A stretch of DNA of 8,356 bases from Terriglobales bacterium (GTDB taxonomy: Bacteria; Acidobacteriota; Terriglobia; Terriglobales; Gp1-AA117): assembly GCA_030150795.1 (NCBI GenBank), contig JASLFF010000293.1, positions 1-8,356 of the forward strand, written 5' to 3'. The position numbers and the translations under genes were made by a program. Shown here piece after piece: positions 1 to 5,526 of this stretch. The notes beneath the pieces are model-generated. The model was not told the DNA's origin. It was given only the letters and a program-made list of their open reading frames with translations, and searched no databases. The first letter of the stretch is position 1; every line of letters begins with the position of its first letter.

Positions 1-152
1 ACGAAACGTCCGCGAGCTAGAAATTCTTTTACCCTGCCTGGTTCCGGGAGATCAGTTGTGGTTCCGATCTTGATCAGTGCCGTTTTGGATTGCATGTGGA
101 AGCGCGTCCCTGTGCTGAATTCAAGTTCGTATTCTACTAAATACTTTTTCAT
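1..152 (-). CDS. 5' end of an unrecognised gene, running off the left edge
   Basis: Reading the minus strand from an ATG at 152, 50 codons stay open to the window edge, beginning MKKYLVEYELEFSTGTRFHM and continuing through residues such as KIGTTTDLPEPGR. The composition is ordinary for a soluble protein: mixed charged and hydrophobic residues, no signal peptide, no membrane segment. I do not recognise a family and assign no function. The upstream ATG at 157 hits a stop after two codons, so 152 is the best start. No good Shine-Dalgarno precedes it. A sigma70-like promoter at 220-248 points towards it, which supports transcription in this direction. The gene is divergent from the ABC exporter at 312, so the two could share a control region. 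Chance open frames of 50 codons are not rare, so confidence is modest; the missing downstream sequence would decide it. Confidence 0.35.
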   Translation of the reverse strand, partial: MKKYLVEYELEFSTGTRFHMQSKTALIKIGTTTDLPEPGRVKEFLARGRF

Positions 153-219
153 TTCATAGAGGAATCGGCATTGACAATAAAAAATTTGTTGCGGCCCTTT
201 CTGAGAGATCGTGCTGCTC

Positions 220-248
220 TTAATAGGCAGCCGCTTACCCTGTTCCAA
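220..248 (-). promoter_or_regulatory. candidate sigma70-type promoter for the left-edge ORF
   Basis: On the minus strand TTGGAA (248-243) is followed, after exactly 17 bases, by TATTAA (225-220). Each box matches its consensus at four of six positions. Transcription would begin near 213 and give a leader of about 60 bases before the ATG at 152. It overlaps the upstream edge of the exporter's leader region, so binding here could affect both directions. It was seen by eye only. Confidence 0.3.
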
Positions 249-261
249 GGTAGGTAGTGGC

Positions 262-312
262 ATGACAAAACAATCTAAGACTTTTTCGATTGAAAAGGAA
301 AACAGGTTCTAA
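262..312 (+). CDS. 16-codon leader-like ORF overlapping the exporter start
   Basis: An ATG at 262 opens a frame encoding MTKQSKTFSIEKENRF, ending in TAA at 310-312. The last A of this stop is the first base of the exporter ATG (TAATG). An AAGG at 247-250 lies 11 bases upstream as a weak ribosome site. The purine-rich AAGGA (296-300) and AGG (304-306) inside the ORF can serve the exporter. Such an overlap is typical of translational coupling, so this may be a leader peptide controlling the exporter. A very short peptide made with its own exporter is possible but unsupported, since no maturation enzyme is visible. The frame extends upstream to a GTG at 211 (33 codons) before a TGA at 202-204, so the start is uncertain. 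It could also be a chance frame. Confidence 0.35.
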   Translation: MTKQSKTFSIEKENRF

Positions 313-1976
313 TGAAAATTATTTCCTTCTTTTTGCAGCATTCCAGAAAAGCAGTGTTCTTGAGCGTAATAGCGGGAGTTTTTAGCGGCATCTGCAATGC
401 TGCGTTGCTTGCAGCCATTAGTAGCGCATTGAAAGCCGGACATCCCACAGCCGTACTGATGTGGAGTTTTGCGGGCCTGTGCGTGTTGCTGCCGTTTTCC
501 CGCTTTTCGTCGGAACTGCTCTTGACCAAGCTAGGACAGGATGCAATGTATCAGTTGCGCATGAAATTGTGCCGTCAGGTGCTTTCTACGCCGCTGCGCA
601 ATCTGGAGATTCTTGGTCCGGCCCGCGTCCTAACCACTTTGACCGACGATATACCTACGATCATCGCTGCATTGAACGCCATACCGGTGCTTTGTGTGAA
701 TGCTGCGCTGGTACTTGGCTGTCTCATCTATATGGGAACTTTATCCTGGTCCCTTTTCGGGATTGTGATCGTTTTTATGGTGATTGGAATAATTTCATAT
801 CAACTCCCGATCATCAAAGTCCATAAATTGTTCCGGGCAGTAAGAAAAGACGCCGAAACTTTGCTGGGGCACTTGCGTGCGCTTACGCAAGGGATCAAGG
901 AACTAAAGATCCACCAAGCTCGCCGAGAAGCGTTTGTGACAGATGGTCTTGACCTGACTGCGGTCTCTTTGAAGCAGAACAACATGTTGGCATTGCGCAT
1001 GTATTCCGGGGCCGCAAGCTGGGGCCAGATTCTGGTATTTGTGGTGATAGGGCTCTGCCTTTTTCTTCTTCCCACCATGAGCCACATCAGCGGGCCTACT
1101 TTGACGGGATACACTCTGGCGCTTCTCTACTTGATGACACCACTTCAGGTCATCATGAACAGCCTCCCGCAATTGGGGCGCGCCAGCGTAGCTTTGCAAA
1201 CGCTGAACGATCTGGGATTCACTCTGGCCAGCACGAAAGCTGAGATATCCTCTGTAGCAGGCCAGCCGGTTTCCCGGTGGAACATGTTGGAACTCAGAAC
1301 CGTTACCCATTCTTACAACGTGGAAAGCGAATCACAAGCATTCGTGCTCGGTCCTATTGATCTTACCTTCAGTCCAGGAGAATTGGTTTTTATTACCGGA
1401 GGCAACGGCAGCGGCAAAACAACATTGATCAAGCTGATTACGGGACTCTACCTGCCAGAGCAAGGGCACGTCTATCTGGATGGCCGGCAGATCGGCGATG
1501 AAAATGTGGAATGGTACCGGCAGCATTTCTCGGTTGTCTTCTCTGATTTCTTTCTCTTTGAGCAATTATTGGGTTTGGCCGGTCCGGAGGTTGAAGGCCA
1601 GGCGCAACTATATCTTGAGCAGTTGAAACTCTCTCATAAAGTGAGCGTTACAGACGGAAAGCTTTCTACCACGGAGCTTTCGCAAGGCCAGCGGAAGCGT
1701 CTTGGACTCTTAACTGCGTACCTTGAAGACCGTCCAATCTACGTGTTTGACGAATGGGCCGCTGACCAAGACCCATATTTCAAGAACATTTTCTACATGC
1801 ACTTGCTTCCAAAGCTGAAGGCCAAAAGAAAAACAATACTTGTGATCAGCCATGATGATCGTTATTACAACGTGGCCGATCGCCTTATCAAATTGGACGA
1901 GGGGCAGATCGTAAGCGACACCGGCGCAGAGGTCGCGGCATCATTTGAGAAGGCCAAAGGCCGCCACGCTTCATAG
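312..1976 (+). CDS. cyclic-peptide-type ABC exporter, fused membrane and ATPase domains
   Basis: This 554-residue protein has the length and order of the cyclic peptide transporter family (SyrD/PvdE-like). These inner-membrane exporters move nonribosomal or ribosomal peptide products, or siderophore precursors, to the periplasm. Residues about 1-300 form the exporter membrane domain, with long hydrophobic segments near 15-40, 45-63, 120-165, 235-260 and 265-285. The ATPase domain follows: Walker A GGNGSGKTT at 363-371 (Lys369), signature LSQGQ at 456-460, Walker B YVFDE ending Asp480-Glu481, and switch His514 in SHDD. Where most ABC proteins have a Q-loop glutamine, this one has VFSDFFLFEQL, a variant typical of this family. 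The ATG at 312 overlaps the stop of a tiny upstream ORF and has AAGGA and AGG just upstream. Partner genes expected beside it (peptide synthetase, precursor peptide, maturase) are absent from the window, so its cargo is unknown. Immediately after its stop is a kinase remnant. Confidence 0.93.
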   Translation: MKIISFFLQHSRKAVFLSVIAGVFSGICNAALLAAISSALKAGHPTAVLMWSFAGLCVLLPFSRFSSELLLTKLGQDAMYQLRMKLCRQVLSTPLRNLEILGPARVLTTLTDDIPTIIAALNAIPVLCVNAALVLGCLIYMGTLSWSLFGIVIVFMVIGIISYQLPIIKVHKLFRAVRKDAETLLGHLRALTQGIKELKIHQARREAFVTDGLDLTAVSLKQNNMLALRMYSGAASWGQILVFVVIGLCLFLLPTMSHISGPTLTGYTLALLYLMTPLQVIMNSLPQLGRASVALQTLNDLGFTLASTKAEISSVAGQPVSRWNMLELRTVTHSYNVESESQAFVLGPIDLTFSPGELVFITGGNGSGKTTLIKLITGLYLPEQGHVYLDGRQIGDENVEWYRQHFSVVFSDFFLFEQLLGLAGPEVEGQAQLYLEQLKLSHKVSVTDGKLSTTELSQGQRKRLGLLTAYLEDRPIYVFDEWAADQDPYFKNIFYMHLLPKLKAKRKTILVISHDDRYYNVADRLIKLDEGQIVSDTGAEVAASFEKAKGRHAS

Positions 1977-1978
1977 CG

Positions 1979-2149
1979 CCCGCTGAACACGCCGGAGCTC
2001 TTGGCGTCGCGGTGGCGCATTCGGGAACAGTTCTCAGCATCCTTCTGGATCCAGCGGATGAAATGCTCGAACGAAAGATTGAGCAGCTCGAGGTGGAGCT
2101 GAGAGTCCTTGGAATTTCCCAAATCTTGCGCTTCCAAACGCAATCTTGA
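1979..2149 (+). pseudogene. C-terminal remnant of a PduX-like GHMP kinase (L-threonine kinase family)
   Basis: In the frame ending at the TGA 2147-2149 the translation contains GALGVAVAHSGTVLSILLD, followed by a helical stretch with ERKIEQLEVELRVLG. This matches the end of PduX-type L-threonine kinases, where a G-x-x-VAHSGT/SVxGLLLD strand-loop forms part of the GHMP C-terminal domain. A full enzyme is about 300 residues with an N-terminal ATP-binding P-loop; only about 56 codons remain. The frame is open upstream only to 1949, inside the exporter gene, so no start or catalytic body exists. The homology begins within a few bases of the exporter stop (1974-1976), in a different frame. This suggests a deletion or recombination that joined the exporter's 3' end to the tail of a former kinase gene. 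In the cobalamin pathway these kinases make O-phosphothreonine. The family call rests on a short segment remembered from the Salmonella protein. Confidence 0.65.
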
Positions 2150-2177
2150 AAAACTGCGTGCCTGCCGCGGCAGGCAC
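2149..2177 (-). terminator. intrinsic terminator of the NusG-like gene; perfect 20-bp palindrome
   Basis: GTGCCTGCCGCGGCAGGCAC at 2158-2177 is a perfect palindrome that folds as an 8-bp GC-rich stem with a CGCG loop. On the minus strand it is followed by GCAG and then five T (2153-2149), the layout of a rho-independent terminator, 46 bases after the antiterminator stop codon. On the plus strand it has no T run. The palindrome might instead be one copy of a dispersed repeat. Confidence 0.45.
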
Positions 2178-2223
2178 ACATCGGCATCGCCAGGCTGCCC
2201 CCCCTCGAAAAACGACAGAGACG

Positions 2224-2772
2224 CTATGCAATTTGCGCAAGAGCTTGCGGATAATATTCAACCGGTGCCTTGCGTGGCATTCTGGGGCTGACCGCCTTAA
2301 CCCATTCTGGGTCCACCTCAGCGACAACAGTCCTCATCATCATGCTGATTGAGACAAGCAGACGCTGTTTGGGCAGAATGGAAGTAAGTACTCCTACCAC
2401 GCCCTGCAAGGGACCTTCCTCGACGCAAACCTTGTCGCCTATATTCAAACCTTTCCATACGCACAGCGGCGACCCCGAATTGGTAAGGACCTGGATCGAA
2501 TGAATCTCTTCCGGATCTATCGGAGCAGGTTTCCCACCAAATTCAACAATACGAATAACGCCGGGAGTGGTAACGATCAACCCGTAGACATTTGCGTTGA
2601 CTCTACAGAATACATATCCTGGAAACAGCGGCATTTCGTAAGAAATGCGCTTTTTTCTTACGCTGCAAGTAGGCAAAAACTCTTCGTAGCCTTTCGCCCT
2701 TAACATCATTGCTACCTGTTGCTCAGTTCGAGTTCTCACTTGTAACGCAAACCACTGATTCTGGAGCACCAC
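2224..2772 (-). CDS. NusG-paralogue transcription antiterminator (UpxY/RfaH/LoaP-like)
   Basis: This cytoplasmic protein probably binds RNA polymerase and increases its processivity on selected operons. The N-terminal NGN domain covers about residues 4-98. It begins QWFALQVRTRTEQQV, has the core MPLFPGYVFCRV at 47-58, and TPGVIRIVEFGG at 69-80 followed by PIDPEEI. A KOW motif follows at about 110-130 (IGDKVCVEEGPLQGVVGVL), with a C-terminal barrel strand near 138-154. I start it at GTG 2772 (182 residues) because a perfect AGGAGG (2785-2780) sits seven bases upstream. A TTG at 2808 would add 12 residues but has no ribosome site and would place AGGAGG inside the gene. Specialised NusG paralogues usually open long exopolysaccharide or antibiotic operons. 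Here the gene appears to end at its own terminator and faces the exporter, so it is isolated and may act on a locus elsewhere. Confidence 0.9.
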   Translation of the reverse strand: MVLQNQWFALQVRTRTEQQVAMMLRAKGYEEFLPTCSVRKKRISYEMPLFPGYVFCRVNANVYGLIVTTPGVIRIVEFGGKPAPIDPEEIHSIQVLTNSGSPLCVWKGLNIGDKVCVEEGPLQGVVGVLTSILPKQRLLVSISMMMRTVVAEVDPEWVKAVSPRMPRKAPVEYYPQALAQIA

Positions 2773-2779
2773 GGGTACG

Positions 2780-2785
2780 CCTCCT
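2780..2785 (-). promoter_or_regulatory. consensus ribosome binding site AGGAGG
   Basis: A perfect AGGAGG lies seven bases before GTG 2772 on the minus strand. It decides the start of the antiterminator gene against the longer TTG start at 2808. A second GTG follows directly (2769-2767) and could also be used. Confidence 0.75.
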
Positions 2786-2835
2786 AGGTCCCAAAATGGA
2801 ACTGGCAAGCTAGAATGTCCGTCGAACGTGGGCTC

Positions 2836-2864
2836 ATATTAGTGAGAAGCCCAACGAGTAACAA
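2836..2864 (-). promoter_or_regulatory. candidate sigma70-type promoter of the NusG-like gene
   Basis: On the minus strand TTGTTA (2864-2859) and TAATAT (2841-2836) are separated by exactly 17 bases, each with four of six consensus matches. Transcription would start near 2829, giving a leader of about 57 bases that carries the AGGAGG site. I see no RfaH-type ops element in this leader. It was seen by eye only. Confidence 0.35.
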
Positions 2865-3531
2865 CGGTCGAAAAGACGAGGCAATACCTAGACAAAAAGT
2901 ACAGGTGTAGAGGGAGATGGACGATTACTGATGAAGGACAAACACTTGGAATCAAGCAATGAGCTTCTGTACTAGAGCGAATTTCACGCTATCGTGCAAA
3001 TCAATTATGTATAGGTTCATTTAAGGAAAATGTTGTTGTGCATTTTGAGAAGGTGATTGTCATTTTTAAAGGGGGCAACAAGAGGCAAGCTGGTACGCTT
3101 CCTCGACTGCAAGCCCGGACGTTCCGGCAATCCGGAGATCCATTATGGATAGTTGCGCAAACTATTGTGAATAAATCTTTTCTTGACCATGAAAAAGCCT
3201 TGGCCAGAAGCTTGAACGTCTGTGGTCGTGCCTCGACTCTAATCTTGCTTCAGTGACTGGGTAAAATGGGCCTGAGTGCGTGAAACGCTTTTCAGGTCGA
3301 TTCTAGGGGCTGCTATCTCGAGTTCGTGTGTTATCGATGTCCAATCTTGGAAGTCTGTGTTATTCTTCGTCGCAGGATTAACGTGAGACTTAGGTTGTTG
3401 CCATGGATGGTTGTTCCAGAACCGTTTGGATTCACGACTTTTTAACCGATTGTTGTAGAACGGACCTCACATAGAAAGACAAAAACCAGGATAGTGAAAG
3501 TGCTTTCCCCGCTCGTTCCTGAGACTTGGAT
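2865..3531. other. long divergent intergenic region, largely unexplained
   Basis: About 670 bases lie between the antiterminator promoter and the methyltransferase start, visibly richer in A+T than the flanking genes. It contains one doubtful 72-codon frame (3038-3256) and two small hairpins. The first is ATAGTT/AACTAT around GCGCA at 3149-3165. The second is CCTGA/TCAGG enclosing GCGT/ACGC at 3271-3296. A frame of about 54 codons in the 3270-3440 range has no start context. I find no convincing promoter for the methyltransferase; TATTCT at 3361-3366 preceded by TG is an extended -10 look-alike without a good -35. The region could be a long leader, hold a small RNA, or be decayed coding sequence. 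Confidence 0.6.
3038..3256 (+). CDS. doubtful 72-residue hypothetical ORF
   Basis: A GTG at 3038 with AAGGA ten bases upstream (3023-3027) opens a 72-codon frame beginning MHFEKVIVIFKGGNKRQAG and ending in TGA. It is basic with many Arg, Lys and Gln, has no signal peptide or membrane helix, and I recognise no family. It lies inside an A+T-richer gap and has nothing else in its favour. It could equally be a chance frame or a decayed gene fragment. Confidence 0.2.
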   Translation: MHFEKVIVIFKGGNKRQAGTLPRLQARTFRQSGDPLWIVAQTIVNKSFLDHEKALARSLNVCGRASTLILLQ

Positions 3532-4350
3532 ATGTCGCTAGTCACCACAGAACCCCGATTTTTTGGCAAGGACTACATCACTGCTTTGAAGAAACACTAC
3601 CCTAATCTAGTGGAAGGAGCGGGCCGCTTTACCGTGGATCATTTATTGCAAGTCGGTATAGTGGCAGAGTGGTTGGGCCATTTCGATGAAGTCGGAGCCG
3701 AGGGATCAGATCGTTTCCAATCCATTATTGACCGTCCCTGGAGTGCCGATATGTCTGCCTGGGCCGTTTCTGGGGGCGGGCGCAATTTGAGGCATGCTGG
3801 CGCGTATGGTTCCTACAAAGGCCTGATCCTCCTGAAGCCTGCTATTGATCTGGTTTTGTATTCCAACCTCATTTGGGAGCTTCAACCTCAAACTATCCTG
3901 GAGTTTGGGAGCCTCCAGGGAGGAAGTGGTCTTTGGTTTGCCGATCAGTTACAGATATTGTGCGGCAGGGGTGAGGTGCATTCATTTGAGCTTTGCTATA
4001 AGTGCATCAGTCCGCGCGCTTCCCATCCGTTTTTGCACTTTCACGAGGCTGATTTGCGTTCTTTGGAAACCCTGGACAAGGCGCTCTTTGAACAGTTGCC
4101 GCATCCGTGGCTGGTCGTGGATGATGCTCATGTAAATGTGGAGAACCTCATTCCATTTGTTGCCGGCTATATGAGTTTAGGCGATTACTATGTGATCGAG
4201 GACGCATTTTTGTATCCCACTGCCCGTATCATCGTCGACACCGTGAATGGCTGCAAGAAGCTAGGATTTATGGTTGACACTAGATATACAGACGCTTTCG
4301 GAATGAATGTTACCTGTGCTCCAAACGGATGGCTGGTCAAGTGCAAGTGA
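3532..4350 (+). CDS. CmcI-type SAM-dependent methyltransferase (cephalosporin hydroxylase family)
   Basis: This 272-residue protein has the Rossmann methyltransferase core of the CmcI family, whose members act in antibiotic tailoring or O-methylate rhamnose and other sugars. The substrate-side segment KGLILLKPAIDLVLYSNLI leads to the SAM-binding motif ILEFGSLQGGSGLWF (Glu124, Gly126, Gly130-Gly131). VVDDAHV follows with Asp197, then YYVIEDAF with Glu223-Asp224. The 26-residue spacing from Asp197 to Glu223-Asp224 equals that of the three Mg-binding acidic residues of CmcI as I remember them, so the metal site appears intact. I choose ATG 3532 rather than TTG 3526, because GAG at 3521-3523 then sits at a usable distance; a TGA at 3520-3522 rules out any longer start. 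It stands alone, divergent from the antiterminator, with no glycosyltransferase nearby, so the substrate is unknown. The family name does not imply a hydroxylase. Confidence 0.85.
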   Translation: MSLVTTEPRFFGKDYITALKKHYPNLVEGAGRFTVDHLLQVGIVAEWLGHFDEVGAEGSDRFQSIIDRPWSADMSAWAVSGGGRNLRHAGAYGSYKGLILLKPAIDLVLYSNLIWELQPQTILEFGSLQGGSGLWFADQLQILCGRGEVHSFELCYKCISPRASHPFLHFHEADLRSLETLDKALFEQLPHPWLVVDDAHVNVENLIPFVAGYMSLGDYYVIEDAFLYPTARIIVDTVNGCKKLGFMVDTRYTDAFGMNVTCAPNGWLVKCK

Positions 4351-4364
4351 AGAAGAGAGTGCCT

Positions 4365-4459
4365 CAATAGAAAGATACAACCAGTCTTGCTGCCTGTGTC
4401 TATTGTTGCGTCCGCATGGCCTTTATTGGATCCACCGATGCGGCGCGCAGCGCCGGCAT
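4365..4459. repeat. inverted repeats between methyltransferase and toxin-antitoxin pair
   Basis: The 139-base gap has two inverted repeats. CAATAGA (4365-4371) pairs with TCTATTG (4399-4405). A tighter hairpin at 4438-4459 has ATGC plus GGCGC pairing with GCGCC plus GCAT around a GCA loop, with one bulged G. Neither has a T run. They may be a weak transcription stop after the methyltransferase, or an operator for the antitoxin; neither is shown. Confidence 0.3.
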
Positions 4460-4489
4460 ACACAATGCACATAGGGCCTCATCGGTAAT

Positions 4490-4717
4490 ATGCCCAGCGG
4501 ATGCGAGGCCTTGCCGAGCGACAACAACTTAGGATTGGTTGCGGAGGAAGAGAACCGCACGCGCGAAGAGCTCGTGCGCGAGGCTGTCGAGCGCTACCTG
4601 AAGGATCGCCGCTGGCAGAGGCTTCTGGCCTATGGAGAGCAACAGACCCGCGCCTTGGGTTTGAGCGATGCTGACGTACCCCGCCTCATCGAAGACTACC
4701 GTCGCCAGAGCCGATAG
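4490..4717 (+). CDS. ribbon-helix-helix-like (CopG/VapB-type) antitoxin, atypical N-terminus
   Basis: This 75-residue protein is the probable antitoxin of the PIN toxin that follows. From residue 18 it reads AEEENRTREELVREAVERYL, the second helix of a ribbon-helix-helix fold. Next is DRRWQRLLAYGEQQTRALGLSDADVPRLIEDYRRQ, the C-terminal tail that in this family wraps the toxin. Residues 1-17 (MPSGCEALPSDNNLGLV) do not show the usual N-terminal strand of alternating Thr/Val/Arg used for dimerisation and operator binding, and the helix after LPSD looks about two residues short. No other frame between 4430 and 4530 supplies a better N-terminus, and a TAG at 4472-4474 closes this frame upstream. 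Either the N-terminus is degenerate, which would impair autorepression, or it is divergent. The ribosome site is weak. Its stop abuts the toxin GTG with no gap, so the pair is surely co-transcribed and coupled. Confidence 0.75.
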   Translation: MPSGCEALPSDNNLGLVAEEENRTREELVREAVERYLKDRRWQRLLAYGEQQTRALGLSDADVPRLIEDYRRQSR

Positions 4718-5188
4718 GTGATCGTTGCCACGGCAGACTCAAACATCTACGTCTCAGCCTTGCAATTTGGCGGAGTTCCCCTTCAGTTTTTGAATGCCGC
4801 GCGAGACGGAGCGTTCCGGCTTGCAATTTCAGATTCCATCATCAATGAAATTCGTGGCGTATTGCTGAATAAATTCCGCTGGTCTGACGCCATGCTGGAC
4901 GAAGCACGCGAAACCCTTCTGGACTTCACCGTGCTTGCCAAACCTGCCCGAACCTTAAGTGTCATCGCTGAAGACCCGGACGACGATCGCGTCATCGAAT
5001 GCGCAGTGGCGTCCGGTTCGTACTATATCGTCAGCGGCGACAAACACTTGTTGCGTCTCGTGCACTACGAAAACATCCGCGTTATCAAAGTAGCGGAGTT
5101 CCTCACGCTCATCCCGATCGAGAGGCACATGGAACTCCTTCACCCGGATTCAGCTAGCCCTACAACAAGAACGCTGTCTTCAAGCTAA
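4718..5188 (+). CDS. PIN-domain toxin (putative toxin-antitoxin nuclease)
   Basis: This 156-residue protein belongs to the PIN-family toxin components, Mg-dependent RNases held inactive by a partner antitoxin. The catalytic acidic residues are all visible: Asp7 in ATADSNIYVSAL, Glu44 in SIINEIRGVL, the cluster EDPDDDRVIECA (Asp88-Asp90), and Asp108 in YIVSGDKHLLRL. These are the positions expected in an active enzyme. The start is a GTG at 4718, directly after the antitoxin TAG (4715-4717) with zero spacing, so translation is likely coupled to the antitoxin. The fold should end near residue 131 (KVAEFLTLI). The last 25 residues are a Pro/Ser/Thr-rich tail of no known role, possibly read-through beyond the ancestral end. 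No promoter separates it from the antitoxin. Confidence 0.88.
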   Translation: MIVATADSNIYVSALQFGGVPLQFLNAARDGAFRLAISDSIINEIRGVLLNKFRWSDAMLDEARETLLDFTVLAKPARTLSVIAEDPDDDRVIECAVASGSYYIVSGDKHLLRLVHYENIRVIKVAEFLTLIPIERHMELLHPDSASPTTRTLSSS

Positions 5189-5227
5189 GGCTCATGCGAA
5201 TCAAGTTGCCGGCGGGAAAGATAAGGG

Positions 5228-5245
5228 TTTGGCAAATTTGCCAAA
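5228..5245. repeat. perfect 18-bp palindrome TTTGGCAAATTTGCCAAA
   Basis: The site reads identically on both strands and lies 39 bases after the toxin stop codon. Its AT-rich centre and short stem (TTTGGC/GCCAAA around AAATTT), with no T run, argue against a terminator. It resembles a dimeric repressor operator half-site pair or a small repeat. No promoter is visible next to it, so its role is open. Confidence 0.4.
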
Positions 5246-5299
5246 AGTTAAGCAGATCGATGTTCGGCAAAGAGATTGCTTATCTCACCGGCACCTGCC

Positions 5300-5518
5300 T
5301 CAATTGCTACTCTTGCATCCTATGCGTGTCGGAAGCAGGACAAGTTTTGATTTTCCTAGCGATTTAATTTCTGCTGCCCTCAAATGCAAAAACTCCTGCT
5401 CCAAATGTTCCGCGTCAATCGCTTCTTTCGGGCAGCTCGCTTGTCCTCGCATTAGACAAGCCATGTGTCCCGCAAGCCCTTTGATTTCATCCTTGTCGAC
5501 GCTACCACGCACATGCAC
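5300..5518 (-). CDS. doubtful 72-residue ORF downstream of the barrel gene
   Basis: A minus-strand frame starting at a GTG (5518), eight bases after the barrel-protein stop, encodes 72 residues including VDKDEIKGLAGHMACLMRGQ and ending KSSN. The frame is open a further ten codons upstream, to a TAA overlapping the barrel gene. There is no Shine-Dalgarno. It has a rather natural charged/hydrophobic mix and two Cys that could be accidental. I recognise no family. It could be a small gene at the end of the barrel operon, a decayed fragment, or chance. Confidence 0.2.
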   Translation of the reverse strand: MHVRGSVDKDEIKGLAGHMACLMRGQASCPKEAIDAEHLEQEFLHLRAAEIKSLGKSKLVLLPTRIGCKSSN

Positions 5519-5526
5519 GAACGCCG

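Larger units (their letters stand above)
5189..5526. other. gap between convergent toxin and barrel genes
   Basis: These 338 bases separate the toxin stop from the barrel-protein stop. They hold a perfect palindrome (5228-5245) and two overlapping doubtful frames, plus-strand 5229-5549 (Ser/Cys-rich, shadow-like) and minus-strand 5300-5518. I find no clear intrinsic terminator for either flanking gene. Confidence 0.5.

Noticed and set aside
171..199. Exact TTGACA at 171-176 as a -35 box for the exporter
   Set aside because: No -10-like hexamer lies 16-18 bases downstream (sequence there is GC-rich, around GGCCCTTT).
1865..2187. Minus-strand frames of about 100 codons across the exporter end and the following gap
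   Set aside because: They are antisense to the exporter C-terminus and the kinase remnant; the plus-strand reading gives a recognisable VAHSGT kinase signature, while these give none.
2034..2352. Minus-strand frame 2034-2327 and plus-strand frames 2109-2291 and 2146-2352
   Set aside because: They cross the terminator palindrome and the antiterminator gene in wrong frames and show repetitive, non-family sequence.
4438..4459. Hairpin as an intrinsic terminator of the methyltransferase
   Set aside because: No T run on either strand and about 90 bases from the stop codon; kept only as an inverted repeat.
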